A stretch of DNA of 64,000 bases from Plantago ovata (taxonomy: Eukaryota > Streptophyta > Magnoliopsida > Lamiales > Plantaginaceae). Shown here one piece after another: positions 37,646-49,509 of the stretch; the first letter of the stretch is position 1; each line of letters opens with the position of its first letter. The DNA lies in NCBI GenBank assembly GCA_028274465.1, contig CM051458.1, positions 272,632 through 336,631 on the forward strand. Reading direction: 5' to 3'. The notes beneath the pieces were generated by a model. It made no database searches. It had not been told where the DNA came from and saw nothing but the letters and a program-made list of their open reading frames with translations. Made by a program: the position numbers and the translations under genes.

Positions 37646-37684
<39 letters not shown>
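37646..37684. repeat. (ATT)n microsatellite
   Basis: About 13 perfect ATT/TTA trinucleotides. A shorter run lies at 37498-37524. Confidence 0.95.
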
Positions 37685-37685
37685 G

Positions 37686-37862
37686 ACGACGGCCTATATC
37701 ACAACTACTTCTAGTGTTCTACACTACAACTATACAATATCATATACCACATTATATCTCCACACCTAAACTGCTTTATGTCTCTGTTTGGGATCGAACC
37801 CTACTCCTCTACTTCACCAACCTAACTCACATTAAATGGACCATCTTAATCTTATAACTCCT
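37686..37862 (-). mobile_element. tRNA-derived SINE-like copy
   Basis: The minus strand carries a Pol III B-box-like GGGTTCGATCCC and shares ACCACATTATATCT, AACTGCTTTATGT-type and CTTATAACTCC blocks with 38715-38884. The A box is diverged. Confidence 0.6.
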
Positions 37863-38714
37863 ACGTTCAGTTCACTTCAGTTCATATTTATTAAATTCAA
37901 TTTAGTTAAATTTAGTAGTTAAGTTTAGTTCAATTCAAATTTATTTAGTTGAAATTTTTACTTCAAATAAGTTCAGTTCAGTTCAATTTAAATTTATTAA
38001 ACTTAATTCAGTTAAGTAGAGAGATTTTTATGGGGAGAATATGTAATGCGCACTTGCCAAAGACAGAGCAAGCATTTCTACTCTTGCCCCATCCTTTTTT
38101 TCCCGATTGCACCCATTCCTAATATAATGGAACGGAGTGGATCGCCTATCCCATTTAATACCCCATAATTTACCCCACTCTTTTTATTGGTTCAAATGTC
38201 ATCACATTAACTCAACACTAAATTAAGTTCCAAATCTACTATTTTTACCAATTTACTAAGATTAGCATCACAATATTATTCTTGTCCATTTACCAAGTAT
38301 AAGATCTCGATTTCTTTTTTTAAGTCTTGCCGGATGAATTTTCCCAATCCTTGTTGTCATAATTTTTTCCTCTCATAAAAACTCTTCAGAGCAGCAAACT
38401 AAATCCTCAAAACCAATAGCCAAAAAACAAAGAAAAAGGAAAAATATCATCCAAATTCTTCCAGACCGGTTATAAAGTTTATTACGGGTCTGATAGTTTC
38501 ATCAGACCGAGACTCCATTTGATTGGCATCGGACGTCTGGAGAGTCTGATGAAATCATAAGACTCTTTTCCAGACGCACGATGGAGCTAGTTTAAGAAGA
38601 TCATATAAATTATCCTTTTTATATTTGTAAAAAGGAAAATGCTCACGATTTGTGTCTATTTTTAAATGTATGATCAATCTTTTACGCAAAACAACCTCGG
38701 TGGTAGTTATAGTT

Positions 38715-38884
38715 TTATTTTTAAACCGCAAATATTACAACTACTTTTATACTACTACTATACAATATCTTAAACCACATTATATCTGCACACCGAAACC
38801 GCCTTATGTATCCGTTGAGAATCGAACCCTGCACATCTTCTTCACTATCCCACCTCCATGCCGCTAGAGCACCTTATAACTCCT
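38715..38884 (-). mobile_element. tRNA-derived SINE-like copy
   Basis: The minus strand starts with a tRNA-like head: CTAGCGGCATGGAGG as A box and GGTTCGATTCTC as B box, 25-30 bases apart. The body is shared with 37686-37862. Target duplications were not found. Confidence 0.65.
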
Positions 38885-39582
38885 CCTCTGTGGTAGTTAT
38901 AGTTATAAATATTAAACGAGTTTTATATTAGAGATCACATAAACAAAACATTAAAAGTGGGTTAATATATTTATATATCACCGAAAGAGGGCTCGATCTT
39001 TTTGTTACGAGAAACTAAAGAATTGATGTCATCACGATCCCATTCACATGAGTTCAACACAACGGAAGAGGGAACAGAAGACTAATTAATTAAGGATTGT
39101 AAAAATGAATATTGAATATGTAATAGTAGTATATTATTTTCATATATATACTAGCGTCTAGTTTGAAAATTGGTAGTAGTACGGTTGTAATAATTATTGG
39201 TACTACATTGGTCACATAAAATATTATCCACTAAAATTAATACAGTTTAATAAAATAATAAAATAGTATAAAATTAATGAATTATGTTAATTTTTAATTG
39301 AAATAAAATTATTACGGTATAAGTATAATGTACGTCAATATTGTAATATAGTGCATAAGAGCATTCACAACAGTTATCCTAATTTTTTTTCTCTAAAATC
39401 GTTTTAAACTCATTCCCTATATTATTTTTAGTACTCAGTTAACAATTCGTTAAATTCAGTTTCTCTTTTAGTGATTTACTATAAGAACAAATTTGAGGTT
39501 AAATTCGAACAGGGGCATATCCTGTTGGAAATAAACCTTGATCGAATTACACGATGGAATTTAAGTTATTGACAAGTTATAC
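38885..39582. other. A+T-rich intergenic DNA
   Basis: No gene recognised; it leads into the LINE at 39583. Confidence 0.45.
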
Positions 39583-40694
39583 ATGAAATACATCTTTTGG
39601 AATCTTAGGGGTGGAGTCAATGACACAACAAAGCAAGCCATCCGGAATTACATAGCGGAATATAGCCCAACTTTCGTTGGTTTAATGGATACACGAGCTA
39701 ATCTTCAACAATCTGCCACTTTTCATACAAAGTTTGGACTTTGATCACAACCACATCATCACACCACCCGAAGAACACCCACAAATGGGTGGCTTTTGGT
39801 TCTTGTGGAATAATGATGTGATGGAAATTAAACTATTGAAAAAAACAAATAGGTTGGCACACTTTGAGCTCAGATTGCCGGATCAAAGGATACCAGCTCA
39901 TATAACAACGGTGTACAACTATGCTCAACCCTCCCGTCAAAATCAGGTATGGAATGATTTAATTTCTTTAAAAAATACTATCCCTGGTGCATGGCTAGTA
40001 GCAGGAGATTTTAATGCAATACTTCATCCTGATGATAGAACTGGAGGTGTTTTAACAAGTTGGAGTAAGATTTTACCTTTCAGTAATTGTCTTGCTTCTT
40101 GTCAGTTATTTGGTCTAGGCTATTCTGGTCCAACTTTTACATGGAGAAATAATCATTATGCGGGTGATTTTATATGTAGTAGATTAGATAGAGCTTGTGG
40201 TAATCATGCTTGGGTAAATTTATTTCCCAATTGCAGAGTAGTTAATTTAACTAATTCTGTTTCGGATCACACAGCTCTTTTGTTGACACTAATCCTGAAA
40301 ATTTCTCAGTCACACGTTGTTTTAGATACGAAAATGCTTGGAATGAAACAAATGTTTTCAAAAATTTGTTCCAAGAGTTCTGGCAAAATGAGATCCAAAA
40401 ACCTGAGTTTAATATTGTCAATGGCTTGTCCAACCTCACCATCACTGCCATTACTTGGCCTTTATCTAAACTCAGTGATTTAAATTATGAGATAAAAAAA
40501 GAAGAAAAAACTCCTTCATGAAACTACATACAAATCCACGGGTCTTTGGGCCTGAGGAGTAGAAATTGAGAAACGAGATTAACAATCTCATGAAGCAAAG
40601 AGCGTTGTTCTGGGCACAAAGGGCCAAACAAAACTGGCTCAAGTTTGGGGATGCAAGTACCAAGTACTTCCATGCTTATGCTTCTAATAATCAA

Positions 40695-41791
40695 GGGGCT
40701 ATTACTTTTGGTACCCCTACTATTGTCGAGTATTACAGATTAGTCCAACTATATTTTTTATTACATGAGACTCCCTTACTAAACCAATGTAATTACATTT
40801 AACCCACGGATTTGACTTTCTGCGCTCTAAGCCCTGGAAATGACATTTATGCCCCCGCCGGAATTTCAGATTCTAAATTACGCCAAACAACATGAAGTTT
40901 CGTTTATTACAAATTCACCCCAAATGTTTTTACTTTTACAATATTAACACAAACAATTTATAAATTAACCCACATAATTTAGCTATATTTCAAAATAGTT
41001 TACAAATTATTTTAAAACAAACCCCTACAAAAATTGAATTTCAATATGAGTCCCAAATTTTATTTTTTACCTTTTCTGTTTTTCTTTATTAAATAAAAAC
41101 AAATAATACTAAAAAAAAAAAAAAAAAAAAAAAAAAGGAAGAAGATGAACAGTACCTCCGATCGGAGCTTTCTAATCGGAGTACAAAGCTCCGATTGGGG
41201 CTCCGATTGGAGCTGTGTTAAGCTCCAGTCGGAGCTTAATTAAGCTCCGACTATACAGCTCCGATTGGATCTGTGTTAAGCTCCAATCGGAGCTTAACAA
41301 AACTCCGATTGGAGCTTTGCACAGCTCCAATCGGAGTTGTGTTATACAGCTCCGATTGGAGCTGTGTTAAGCTCCGACTGGAGCTTTGCACAGCTCCAAT
41401 CGGAGCTGTGTAACGCAGCTCCGCTTGGAGCTTAACACAGCTCCAATCGGAGCTGTAAACTCCGGTACCAGAGTTCTAACTTTGGTACCGGAGCTGTAAA
41501 CTCCGATACCGGAGTTGGATTTAAAACAAATGTAAAAGCAAAAAAAAAGAAAGAAAATAGAAAAGAAAGAAAAGAGAAAAGAAAGAAAGAGAAAAAAGAA
41601 AAATAGAAAAAGAAAAGAAAGAAAAAACGAAAAGAAAGAAAAAATAGAAAATTATATAGTTAAGGGCGTGTTTGGTTGAGCGAAAATTAGAAAACCCAAC
41701 TTACCGGAGTCAACACTGGAGGTCCGGCTGGACTAGAATGTAATTCTCCTCTAATGTTGGACTAGGATGAAAAGTGAGTGCTTAGTGAGGG
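40695..41791 (-). mobile_element. GAGCTC-array element 1, inside the LINE
   Basis: Inserted between LINE codons, with TAATCAA on both sides (40688-40694 and 41792-41798). Ends are weakly inverted (TAGTCCAAC and ATTACAT words occur in opposite orientation near both ends). The interior holds a palindromic array (41160-41520) and then a purine-rich tract (41535-41655). On the minus strand this reads as pyrimidine tract then array, the same order as the two sister elements. Confidence 0.7.
41160..41520. repeat. Array of AGCTCCGATTGGAGCT-type units
   Basis: About a dozen units of some 20-25 bp, each nearly self-complementary, alternate with TGTGTTA or TTAACA spacers. The array ends in GGTACCGGAGC variants. 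Confidence 0.92.
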
Positions 41792-44393
41792 TAATCAAAG
41801 AAGGAACTTTATACATGGAATAAAAAATGAAAGTGGTGATTGGACTTTCAACCAAGAAGAAATTACAAGTGTGTTCTTCAATTTCTTCCGAAACCAATCC
41901 CAGTCTCAGTATACAAATACAAGTCCTTTTACGAAACTGGAAACACCAACTTTGAATCCAGAAGAATGGAATGCACTAGCCACAACACCCTCCGAAGAAG
42001 AGATATGGCTAGCATTACAATCCATTGGTACCGACAAAGTCCCAGGACCCGATGGATTAAATAGTAAATTCTATCAGGCTCATTGGGATATGTTAAAACC
42101 TCAGGTGACTGACATGGTGATAAAGTTTTTCTCAACAGGCGTGTTGGAGGAAGATATTAACAAAACAACCATTGTTCTTATACCAAAAAGAAGAGTCCCC
42201 AATCACCTGGTGAGTTCAGGCCTATTAGTCTTTGCAATGTTCTTTATAAAATTATTTCAAAAATTCTAGTTCTAAGAATCAGGCCTCTACAGAAAAAACT
42301 CAGTTCACCATTTCAAGATGCTTTTGTCCCTGGAAGACAAATTACTGATAATGTCATGATTGCACATGAGCTTTTACACACAATGAACAAAAAAAGAGCG
42401 GGGAAAACAAATCATTATTTTGCTCTCAAGCTCGATATTGAAAAAGCTTATGATCGATAAGCTTGAGTGGGACTTTATTGAACTAGCACTTACAAAGTTC
42501 AACTTCCCATCGAGTTTTATAAAATTGATACTCACTTGCATAAAAACTGTATCTTTTACAGTTAAGATAAATAAATCACTCTCAGATGCTTGGAAGCCAA
42601 CGAGAGGTATAAGACAAGGAGATCCCATATCGCCTTACATTTTTATCCTATGCCAAGAGCTCCTTGTGCTACTTCTCATTAAAAAATGTGAAGAAAAAGA
42701 GTTTACACCTCTTAAATCTTCTTCACATGGCCCTACAATTACGATTCTATGCTTCGCAGATGATTGCCTAATATTCTGCAAAACAACCAAAAAATATGTG
42801 AAAACGATAAAACAGGTTTTAAAAACCTATGATGTGGCATCTGGACAGAAGGTTTGTTGGATAAAAAGTAGAATTTTATTTTCCAACAATACCCCTATAC
42901 ACACCAAACAAGAAAGAACCCAATCTTTAGGGGTTATTCAGAATAAAAGAACAGATAAGTATCTTGGCCTACCATTTCTTATGGGACATAAAAAGAGGGA
43001 TCTTTTTGATCAAATCATAAGCAGAGTAATGTCCAACATACGCAATTGGTACTCAAAATAGTTATCTTATCCTGAAAGATTAACCCTTATTAAAGCTGTT
43101 ACAAATGTTATACCTTCCTATTGCATGCAATAGCTAAGATACCAATATCTTGTATAGTTAAGATTGAGGAGGTCAATAGAATTTTTCTGTGGAACGGACA
43201 GAGAAATGGCAAGAAAAAAGAAAAAATAAAATGGTCAAAAGTTAGCAAACCTTATACTCAAGGAGGACTTGGAATAAGGAACTTGTACTTACTCAATGAG
43301 GCTTATACCCTAAAACATCTGTGGAGGTTTTACAGCAAACAAAACTCGCTCTGGTATCAAGTCTATAAAAGTAAGTACTTCCTTAATACAACAATCCTTG
43401 AAGCTTCCTCCAAACCTAACCATAGTTGGTTCTGGAGGAATATAATCAAACTCAAAGACACTTTTGCATCTGGATTGCAAAATGTTGTTGGAAACGGAAG
43501 GAACACTTCCTTTTGGAATGATAACTGGGTAGGGGATAAAAGACTTTGTTATTTTGTCCATCATATCCAGGAACCTGAAATGCATGTGTCAGACATCATA
43601 GATAATAACTCTTGGGATTTAAACCAGCTCTCCAATCTATTTCCGAAAGAGCTTATCTGGGAGATTATTGGAATCCCAGTTCCTTCTCAGAATATTGAAG
43701 ATAAGCTTGTATGGAGTAGCTCAAAGAACTGTCTTTTCACAATTAAAAGTGCTTACAATTTCCTTATGCTAAATGAGGAAAAGGAAAATACGGTGAATTG
43801 GCCTTGGAAGAAATTGTGGAACATAAAAATTATACCAAGGGTCAAATTCTTCCTTTAGATTTGCATACATGGGAGACTACCCCAACAGTTGACAAACTAA
43901 TTAAGTACAACATTGTACAAAATGATATCTGTCAACTGTGTGGAACGCAACAAGAAAGCATGGAACATCTCTTCTTTAGATGTTCTGCTCTTCAGAATAT
44001 AAGATCATGGATCATTAATCCTAAAGTCTGTAGCTAAATCAATCCCTTTGGCTCATAAAAGTTTTCATACACAACAAACTTCAGAAGAACAAATCAATGC
44101 TCTCCTATTTTGTTGGATGGTATGGAAATCTAGAAATGACAAAATTTTCAGGGGAAAAACCTTGAATGATTATCAATTTAAGAGGCAACTCTTGAAAATG
44201 ATAAATCATACAGAAAGCAGTCTCAACACGAAAATAGTACAAAAAGTAGGTGAAATTCCCTGTAAATGGAATCCACCACCTACCGAATTTCACTGTGTTA
44301 ATATAGATGGTTCTGTCTTACAAGAACCTGGACAAGCAGAAGCTGGATGCATCATAAGAGATGAGAATGGAAAATTTGTTAACGCCTAGACCT

Positions 44394-45037
44394 GTACGCG
44401 GGCGGTTACGAACGGTTTTTTACCAAAATTCTAACCAACCCGCATATGGCGGATAAGAAAATTCATTAACCGCGGCGGATGGAATATTCTCCTATCCGCG
44501 GCGGATCGGGTGACTAATTAAGGCGGGCGGATGCGGGCGGATTGGCGGATTGAGACATAACGAAACTACGAAATAGACATTATAAATTGAATAACAATAA
44601 TAAGATAAACATCGGTAGAATTCTAAGGTTTAATACAAATATTCTAAGTGCATAAATTCCAAATACAATTCTAAATAAGATTCCAAAATAAAAGTAGTAG
44701 TATATAGGCGACTAGTAGTGGTAATTTTTATAGGCGAAAAGAAAGCCAAAAACCCTAGACTCATTTATTTATATAGGCGACTAGTAGTGGTAATTTTTAT
44801 TAAAAATAAAGTAGTATATACTAATATATATATAAAAATAAAAATTACATATATATATGCGGGCGGATTGAGCGGGTGGCGGATGACCAATCGCTCAACC
44901 GCCATCCAACCGTGTTTTTGCGGATGACAAAACTTTTATCCGCGGACGATTTTGACAAAGATGCTAATCGCCAATTGCGGATAAAACGCACGCGGTTGGG
45001 CGGGTCGTGCGGGCGGATAATTTTTCTGTACATGCCT
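44394..45037. mobile_element. GGCGGAT-rich insertion in the LINE RNase H region
   Basis: Both edges carry GGGCGG/GCGGAT words around an A+T-rich core, and GCCTAG occurs at both junctions (44383-44390 region and 45035-45040 region). LINE coding resumes after it. It is likely a nonautonomous DNA transposon of unknown superfamily; terminal inverted repeats are short and imperfect (CCTGTACG versus its complement). Confidence 0.6.
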
Positions 45038-45493
45038 AGCTGCTGAAATGTTCGTGGGAAGAACTTATCACAACACTGCGGAATTTTATGGCCTAAAGAT
45101 TGGGATAAATATGTCCACAAACTTAGACCTAAAAAAGGTGATTATACAAACTGATTCAAAAATCCTCATAAACTGTTTGTGCAGTCCAGAGATAGCAACA
45201 CCAATCCAACAAATTTTGCTGAAGGAAGCGGTCAAAAGAATGGAAGAAATGGAAGAAGTTAAAATCTAATTTGTTTATAGAGAATGCAACCAAGTAGCTG
45301 ACACAATCGCAAAAGAACCAATCAATCTAACTTTTGGTGATCCACAAAGACTTGGAAATGAAGATGTGAATCAATGCTTTTATTGTGTGGGACTGTTGCC
45401 CACGGTGGATTAAAAATGTAATATATCAGGATAATAAGACTTTTATTAGAAGTATTAGGAACAATGTTTGTAACGTTTAAATAGTTTTATTTA

Positions 45494-46507
45494 GAGATTT
45501 TTACGCCTGGACCCCCTCTTATGGACGTGCTTTTCAAATCTTTCCTCGTTAATAAAAGAATTACATATAGGCCCATTTTAAGCAGTTAGCGTTGACCTGC
45601 TTATAAGCTACTGTTCAATATTGATTCTCCAAACGCGGTCTTACAGAATTTAGCCTTATTCCTTTAATCTTATTTGCAATTTAATCCTTTTTCTTTTTTC
45701 TCTTTTCTTTTTCTCTTTTTTTCTTTTCTTTTCTTTCTTTAATTCTATTACCGGATTCCGGCAATGGGTTGACCGGAATCCGACGGGAGCTCTGTAATAG
45801 AGCTCCATTAGAGCTCTGTAACAGAGCTCCGACGAGCTCTGTAAAGAGCTCCGACGAGCTCTATTACAGAGCTCCGTCGGAGCTCTTACAGGGCTCCGGT
45901 GGAGCTCTGTAAAGAGCTCCGTCGGAGCTCTATAACAGAGCTCCGTCGGAGCTCTTACAGGGCTCCGGTGGAGCTCTGTAAAGAGCTCCGACGAGCTCTA
46001 TTACAGAGCTCCGTCGGAGCTCTTACAGGGCTCCGGTGGAGCTCTGTAAAGAGCTCCGACGAGCTCTATAACTGAGCTCCGTCGGAGCTCTTATTGCAGC
46101 TCCAGATCTGGAGCTGCCAACTCCAGATCTGGAGCTGTAACAGCTCCGATCTGGAGCTGTTTCACGGCTCCAGATCGGAGCTGATGGTGGCTACCGGATT
46201 CCGGCACCGGAATCCGGTAAATTAGAAAGAAGAAGAAATAAAAAAAAATTGGGGGAATTTATAATTTAGATAAGATATGTGGGTTTATTTTGTAATAACT
46301 TAAAGTTGAGATTGTTTGGTAAAATTTAAAATCTGATAATTGTTCAGGGACAATTATGTATTTTCCATGATTAAGAGCGGCAAAAGTCAAGATCGTGGGT
46401 TTATTTGTAATTGTTTTGCATAAAGAGGGTTTATACGTAATTCTTTTACTAACGAGGAAACATATGTAATTACCGAGTATAAGAGGGGGTCCACATGTAA
46501 ATCGCCC
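45494..46507 (+). mobile_element. GAGCTC-array element 2, Mutator-like
   Basis: 1014 bp with a perfect 9-bp target duplication TTTTATTTA (45485-45493 and 46508-46516), the length typical of Mutator-like elements. Terminal inverted repeats of about 30 bp share TGGACCCCCTCTTAT. Inside are a pyrimidine tract (45690-45745) and then a palindromic array (45750-46220). There is no coding domain. Confidence 0.88.
45750..46220. repeat. Array of GAGCTCCGTCGGAGCTC-type units
   Basis: About 15-20 self-complementary units, with a higher-order repeat of roughly 120 bp near 45860-46060. Both edges carry ACCGGATTCCGG and CCGGAATCCGGT palindromes. Confidence 0.93.
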
Positions 46508-46882
46508 TTTTATTTATGAATCAGTTAAAAAAAAAAAACAAATCATAGCAGTGAGTTTTACACTGGTCCATGGTTCAATTTATTCAAGACGAGACTCTAT
46601 ATACGTATGATTTTAGTTGAGGTCATCGCTGATGTCACCTGTGACAGTTCCATTTCTGAAGTCCTAAGTCCTAGCTCCTAAGTCTAAAACATGCCGGTGG
46701 CCAGTTTTAAAATTCAACTCGTTTGACTTAACTCTTTAACCAATATTCACTCCTCTTTTCTTCTTTCATTTGTCATTTAAGTATAGTTTCCTCCCTATTA
46801 TAATTTATCATTTTGAACTTTCTTCTTCTAACACTATATTTTGTTTCGGACTTGTATTTAGTCAGTGAGATTATATCACTCT

Positions 46883-47694
46883 AGGAGCTCCTTAGAGCAT
46901 GCAATAACAAAAAAGGACCTCTTACATCAACAATTACAGATTAGGTCAATTTGAGTTTTTTTTGGGTTGACTGTCAGTTATTTACGGAAATGCCCCCAAC
47001 CTTAAAACATGATTTCAAACATGGCCTTAGCATTTTTTGTTTTTCTTTTTTCATATTTTTTAAAAATCTTTTTCCCTTTTTTTTTTGGTTCCTTCTTCAA
47101 CACAGCTCCGGCACCGGAGCTGTAAATTCCGATCAGCTCCGACTGGTCGGAGTTAGAACTCCGATCAGTCGGAGCTATTGAGCTCCGATCTGTTCGGAGC
47201 TCTACAACTCCGATTAAATTGGAGCTGTTGAGCTCCGAACTGTTCGAAGCTCTACAGCTCCGATTAAATTGGAGTTGTTGAGCTCCGATCTGTTCGGAGC
47301 TCTACAGCTCCGATTTGTAGTTGTTGAGATCCGATCTGTTCGGTTCGAGCTCTACAACTCCGATTAAATTGGAGCTGTTGAGCTCCGATATGATCGGAGC
47401 TCGAGCTACGATCTGTTCGGAACTATCGGAGCTCTACAGCTCCGAGCAGGTCGGAGCAGAGCTGCTTCGATTGATCGGAGCAGCTCAGCAAACAGCTCCG
47501 ATTTGCTGTATTTTTTTTAAATTTTTTTATTATATTTTAATGTTTATTTATTTTTTTTTTATTTTTAAAGATAAAGCTGTTTGGTTTTAGAATTTCGGAT
47601 TTTGTTTTCAGAGTTTTGGTCAAAGTTGAGGTCTAATATGTAATTGTTTATCTAAGAGTGCCTATTCTGTTATTAGATACTCTAAGAGGCCCCT
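46883..47694 (+). mobile_element. GAGCTC-array element 3
   Basis: Inverted ends of about 75 bp, imperfect: the left end reads CTTAGAGCATGCAATAACA and the right end's complement CTTAGAGTATCTAATAACA, continuing through ACAATTACA and ATTAG. A pyrimidine tract (47035-47090) is followed by a palindromic array (47101-47510). No clean target duplication was seen. Confidence 0.82.
47101..47510. repeat. Array of GAGCTCCGATCTGTTCGGAGCTC-type units
   Basis: About ten units whose palindromic arms are offset by GATCTGTT or GATTAAATT spacers, separated by TACA or TGTTGA. The unit differs from those of elements 1 and 2. Confidence 0.9.
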
Positions 47695-48364
47695 AAAAAG
47701 ATATGAGCCCTTTAATCAGTTGTACTCGAATAGTTCTAGTCAAATCGTCGACAATAAAGCTAAAAAAGAAAAAAAAATCATCAACAATAGTGAGAATGTT
47801 GAGTTCGTTTCAACGATATTCGATTACCTGATCACAAAAGCTCACAATAACAACTAAACCACCAAGAATTTGTTGCATCAAATCAAACACACAACCACAC
47901 TCAACCAACCAGAAAACAGAGCAAGAACGATAAGAAAGAAAGACACAAGAGTTTAACTTGGTTCGGTTCTAAATAACCTACGTCCACGGAGATCACCAGC
48001 TTCAATATATTATATGAACGTCAATTACAAGTCTCTAACAGTATGCAAAAAACAAACACAAATCTGTCTATCAAAGCTAGAACCTATAATTTATAATATA
48101 TCACTTGTCGAAGTAGTCGAACAAGCCTTCAATGACGTGTTGTTATGTTCTTGAGCATGCAACAATCACCCCTTTATATAACCTTCAATTTGCAGTTAAA
48201 TCTAAAGGAATTCGAATAGGAATTGATTTTCTAATGGAGACAATTACCTTTTATTTTACTGACTGCATTCGGAAACAGCTGTTGAGATAACACCTCACCT
48301 AGAAAATAACTATTTTCTAATGTCCAATATTCAATGTTTTAACATAACTGGAACCTGGAGTTCA
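47695..48364. other. Unassigned A+T-rich DNA
   Basis: Possibly old retroelement DNA (stop-filled), but no domain or terminal structure is visible. Confidence 0.35.
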
Positions 48365-49203
48365 CAATGCAATAAAGTTCAGTCGGTTTTGGGAGTTGTT
48401 GAAAACATTCAAATTAATCTTTGGCATTGGTTAAAGTCGAGGGGTAAAATTTCAAGTGGGTATAAGTTGGTGGATTGGCACTGTTCGCCGACGAGCTGCT
48501 GGAAGTAATCTGGTGTTTGCCGGTTTTATTGATACTGATCTTGTTGGGAGCTGTATGTGATGGGCCAGGTGCCGATTATTGATCCATTTTTGCCGTTTCT
48601 CTCTGACCGGCTGTTGCATGGGAATGTGAGGTGGTTTTGTCCTGTTCTTGGTCCACGTTTTGTTTGGGGTTGGAGCTTTGTTCTGTTTGCGTCTGTGCTC
48701 CCTGGCTTTCTTTTTACTCTTACTCCTACTGGGTTCTCTTCCTATTCCCTTACGAGGGTTAGCCATGATTATGAGGTGCATATTACCCCCTAAAGGACGC
48801 CATGATTATGATTATGAGGTGCATTTTTATCACGTTTCTTCTCCTACTTGTGACTTGTCGGTATCTTAACGGAATCCATCATCTTTCGTTTTCTTGCTAA
48901 ATTTTTAAAACTTGCGTCGAAAGGCCGTTAGACTTAACTAGAATTGTTGGCTCAACTCGCCACCCCTTAACTCTTGGCATCTTGCTCGTAACATTGACAT
49001 ACTAGACGACAGGGTGGTTAAGTTTTGATATGACTATAACGGGTTTGGGGTTGAAACATGCTTTTATGCTTCATTTGGTTTCGCTTGGGTTCGTAGTTTG
49101 AGTTTTGCTTTGTGCATTTCTTATGCACTCGTTTTTGTACTTGTACTATTACTATTATTATTATTAATATATTTTTGCTTATTCCAAAAAAAGAAAAAAA
49201 AAA
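48365..49203 (+). mobile_element. 5'-truncated LINE tail
   Basis: Starts in the last part of a LINE ORF2: VLGVVENIQINLWHWLKSRG then WHCSP resembles the usual LINE C-terminus. A long 3' untranslated part ending in an A-rich tail follows at 49185-49203. The end GCATTTCTTATGCACTC... is shared with 27442-27517 and 51700-51942. Flanking duplication was not identified. Confidence 0.7.
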
Positions 49204-49509
49204 ACTCAAACGCTAAAACTAATTGTGCAGATAGAGAATTTACTACGTACAGGAAACATTGAGAAGTTTTAATTTAACTAAACATTGCCTTTGATAAGAC
49301 AAATTAAATGTCCTAAGCCATAGCCTTATGCCATATGGCTAGAAACATTTTCTTCACTTCTCTTCAAGTAGTATATTCCTTGTTGTACAATCCGAGTTCC
49401 AGTACACATCAAGCACCGTGACAAATAACATTCATCATTGTATTACATTCAATTATATGGTAGCACTATCAGGGTATGTCTTTGCTATTTAGTTAAATTT
49501 TTAGGATGG

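Larger units (their letters stand above)
37290..38015. mobile_element. Fold-back element with GAACTGAACT arms
   Basis: The left arm (about 37290-37445) is rich in GAACTGAACT and TGAATTGAATT words, and the right arm (about 37864-38015) is rich in their complement TTCAGTTCAGTTCAATT. Between them lie TTA/ATT microsatellites and a SINE-like copy. A related fragment lies at 55078-55150. Exact ends are unclear. Confidence 0.6.
39583..45475 (+). mobile_element. L1-type LINE with terminal RNase H, interrupted
   Basis: One long ORF2-type sequence is spread over several frames. The AP endonuclease starts at MKYIFWNLRGG (39583), with GDFNAIL and the SDH motif near 40260. The reverse transcriptase has DKVPGPDGLNSKFYQ, KLDIEKAYDR and FADD near 42760. 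A zf-RVT segment (CQLCGTQQESMEHLFFRCS) and an RNase H (NIDGS, then AEFYGLK, QTDSK) follow. Plant L1 elements with a C-terminal RNase H are known. Lesions include a frame change after KFGL near 39740, stops near 42460 and 43060, and two large insertions (40695-41791 and about 44394-45037). No ORF1 or long poly-A tail is evident. Confidence 0.9.

Noticed and set aside
41160-47510. CRISPR-like array interpretation of the GAGCTC repeats.
   Set aside because: The genome is a plant's, spacers are not unique, and the arrays sit within TIR elements. They are minisatellites.
48452-48869. Open frames in the LINE 3' region as host genes.
   Set aside because: The stretch fits a LINE ORF2 end and untranslated tail ending in poly-A.
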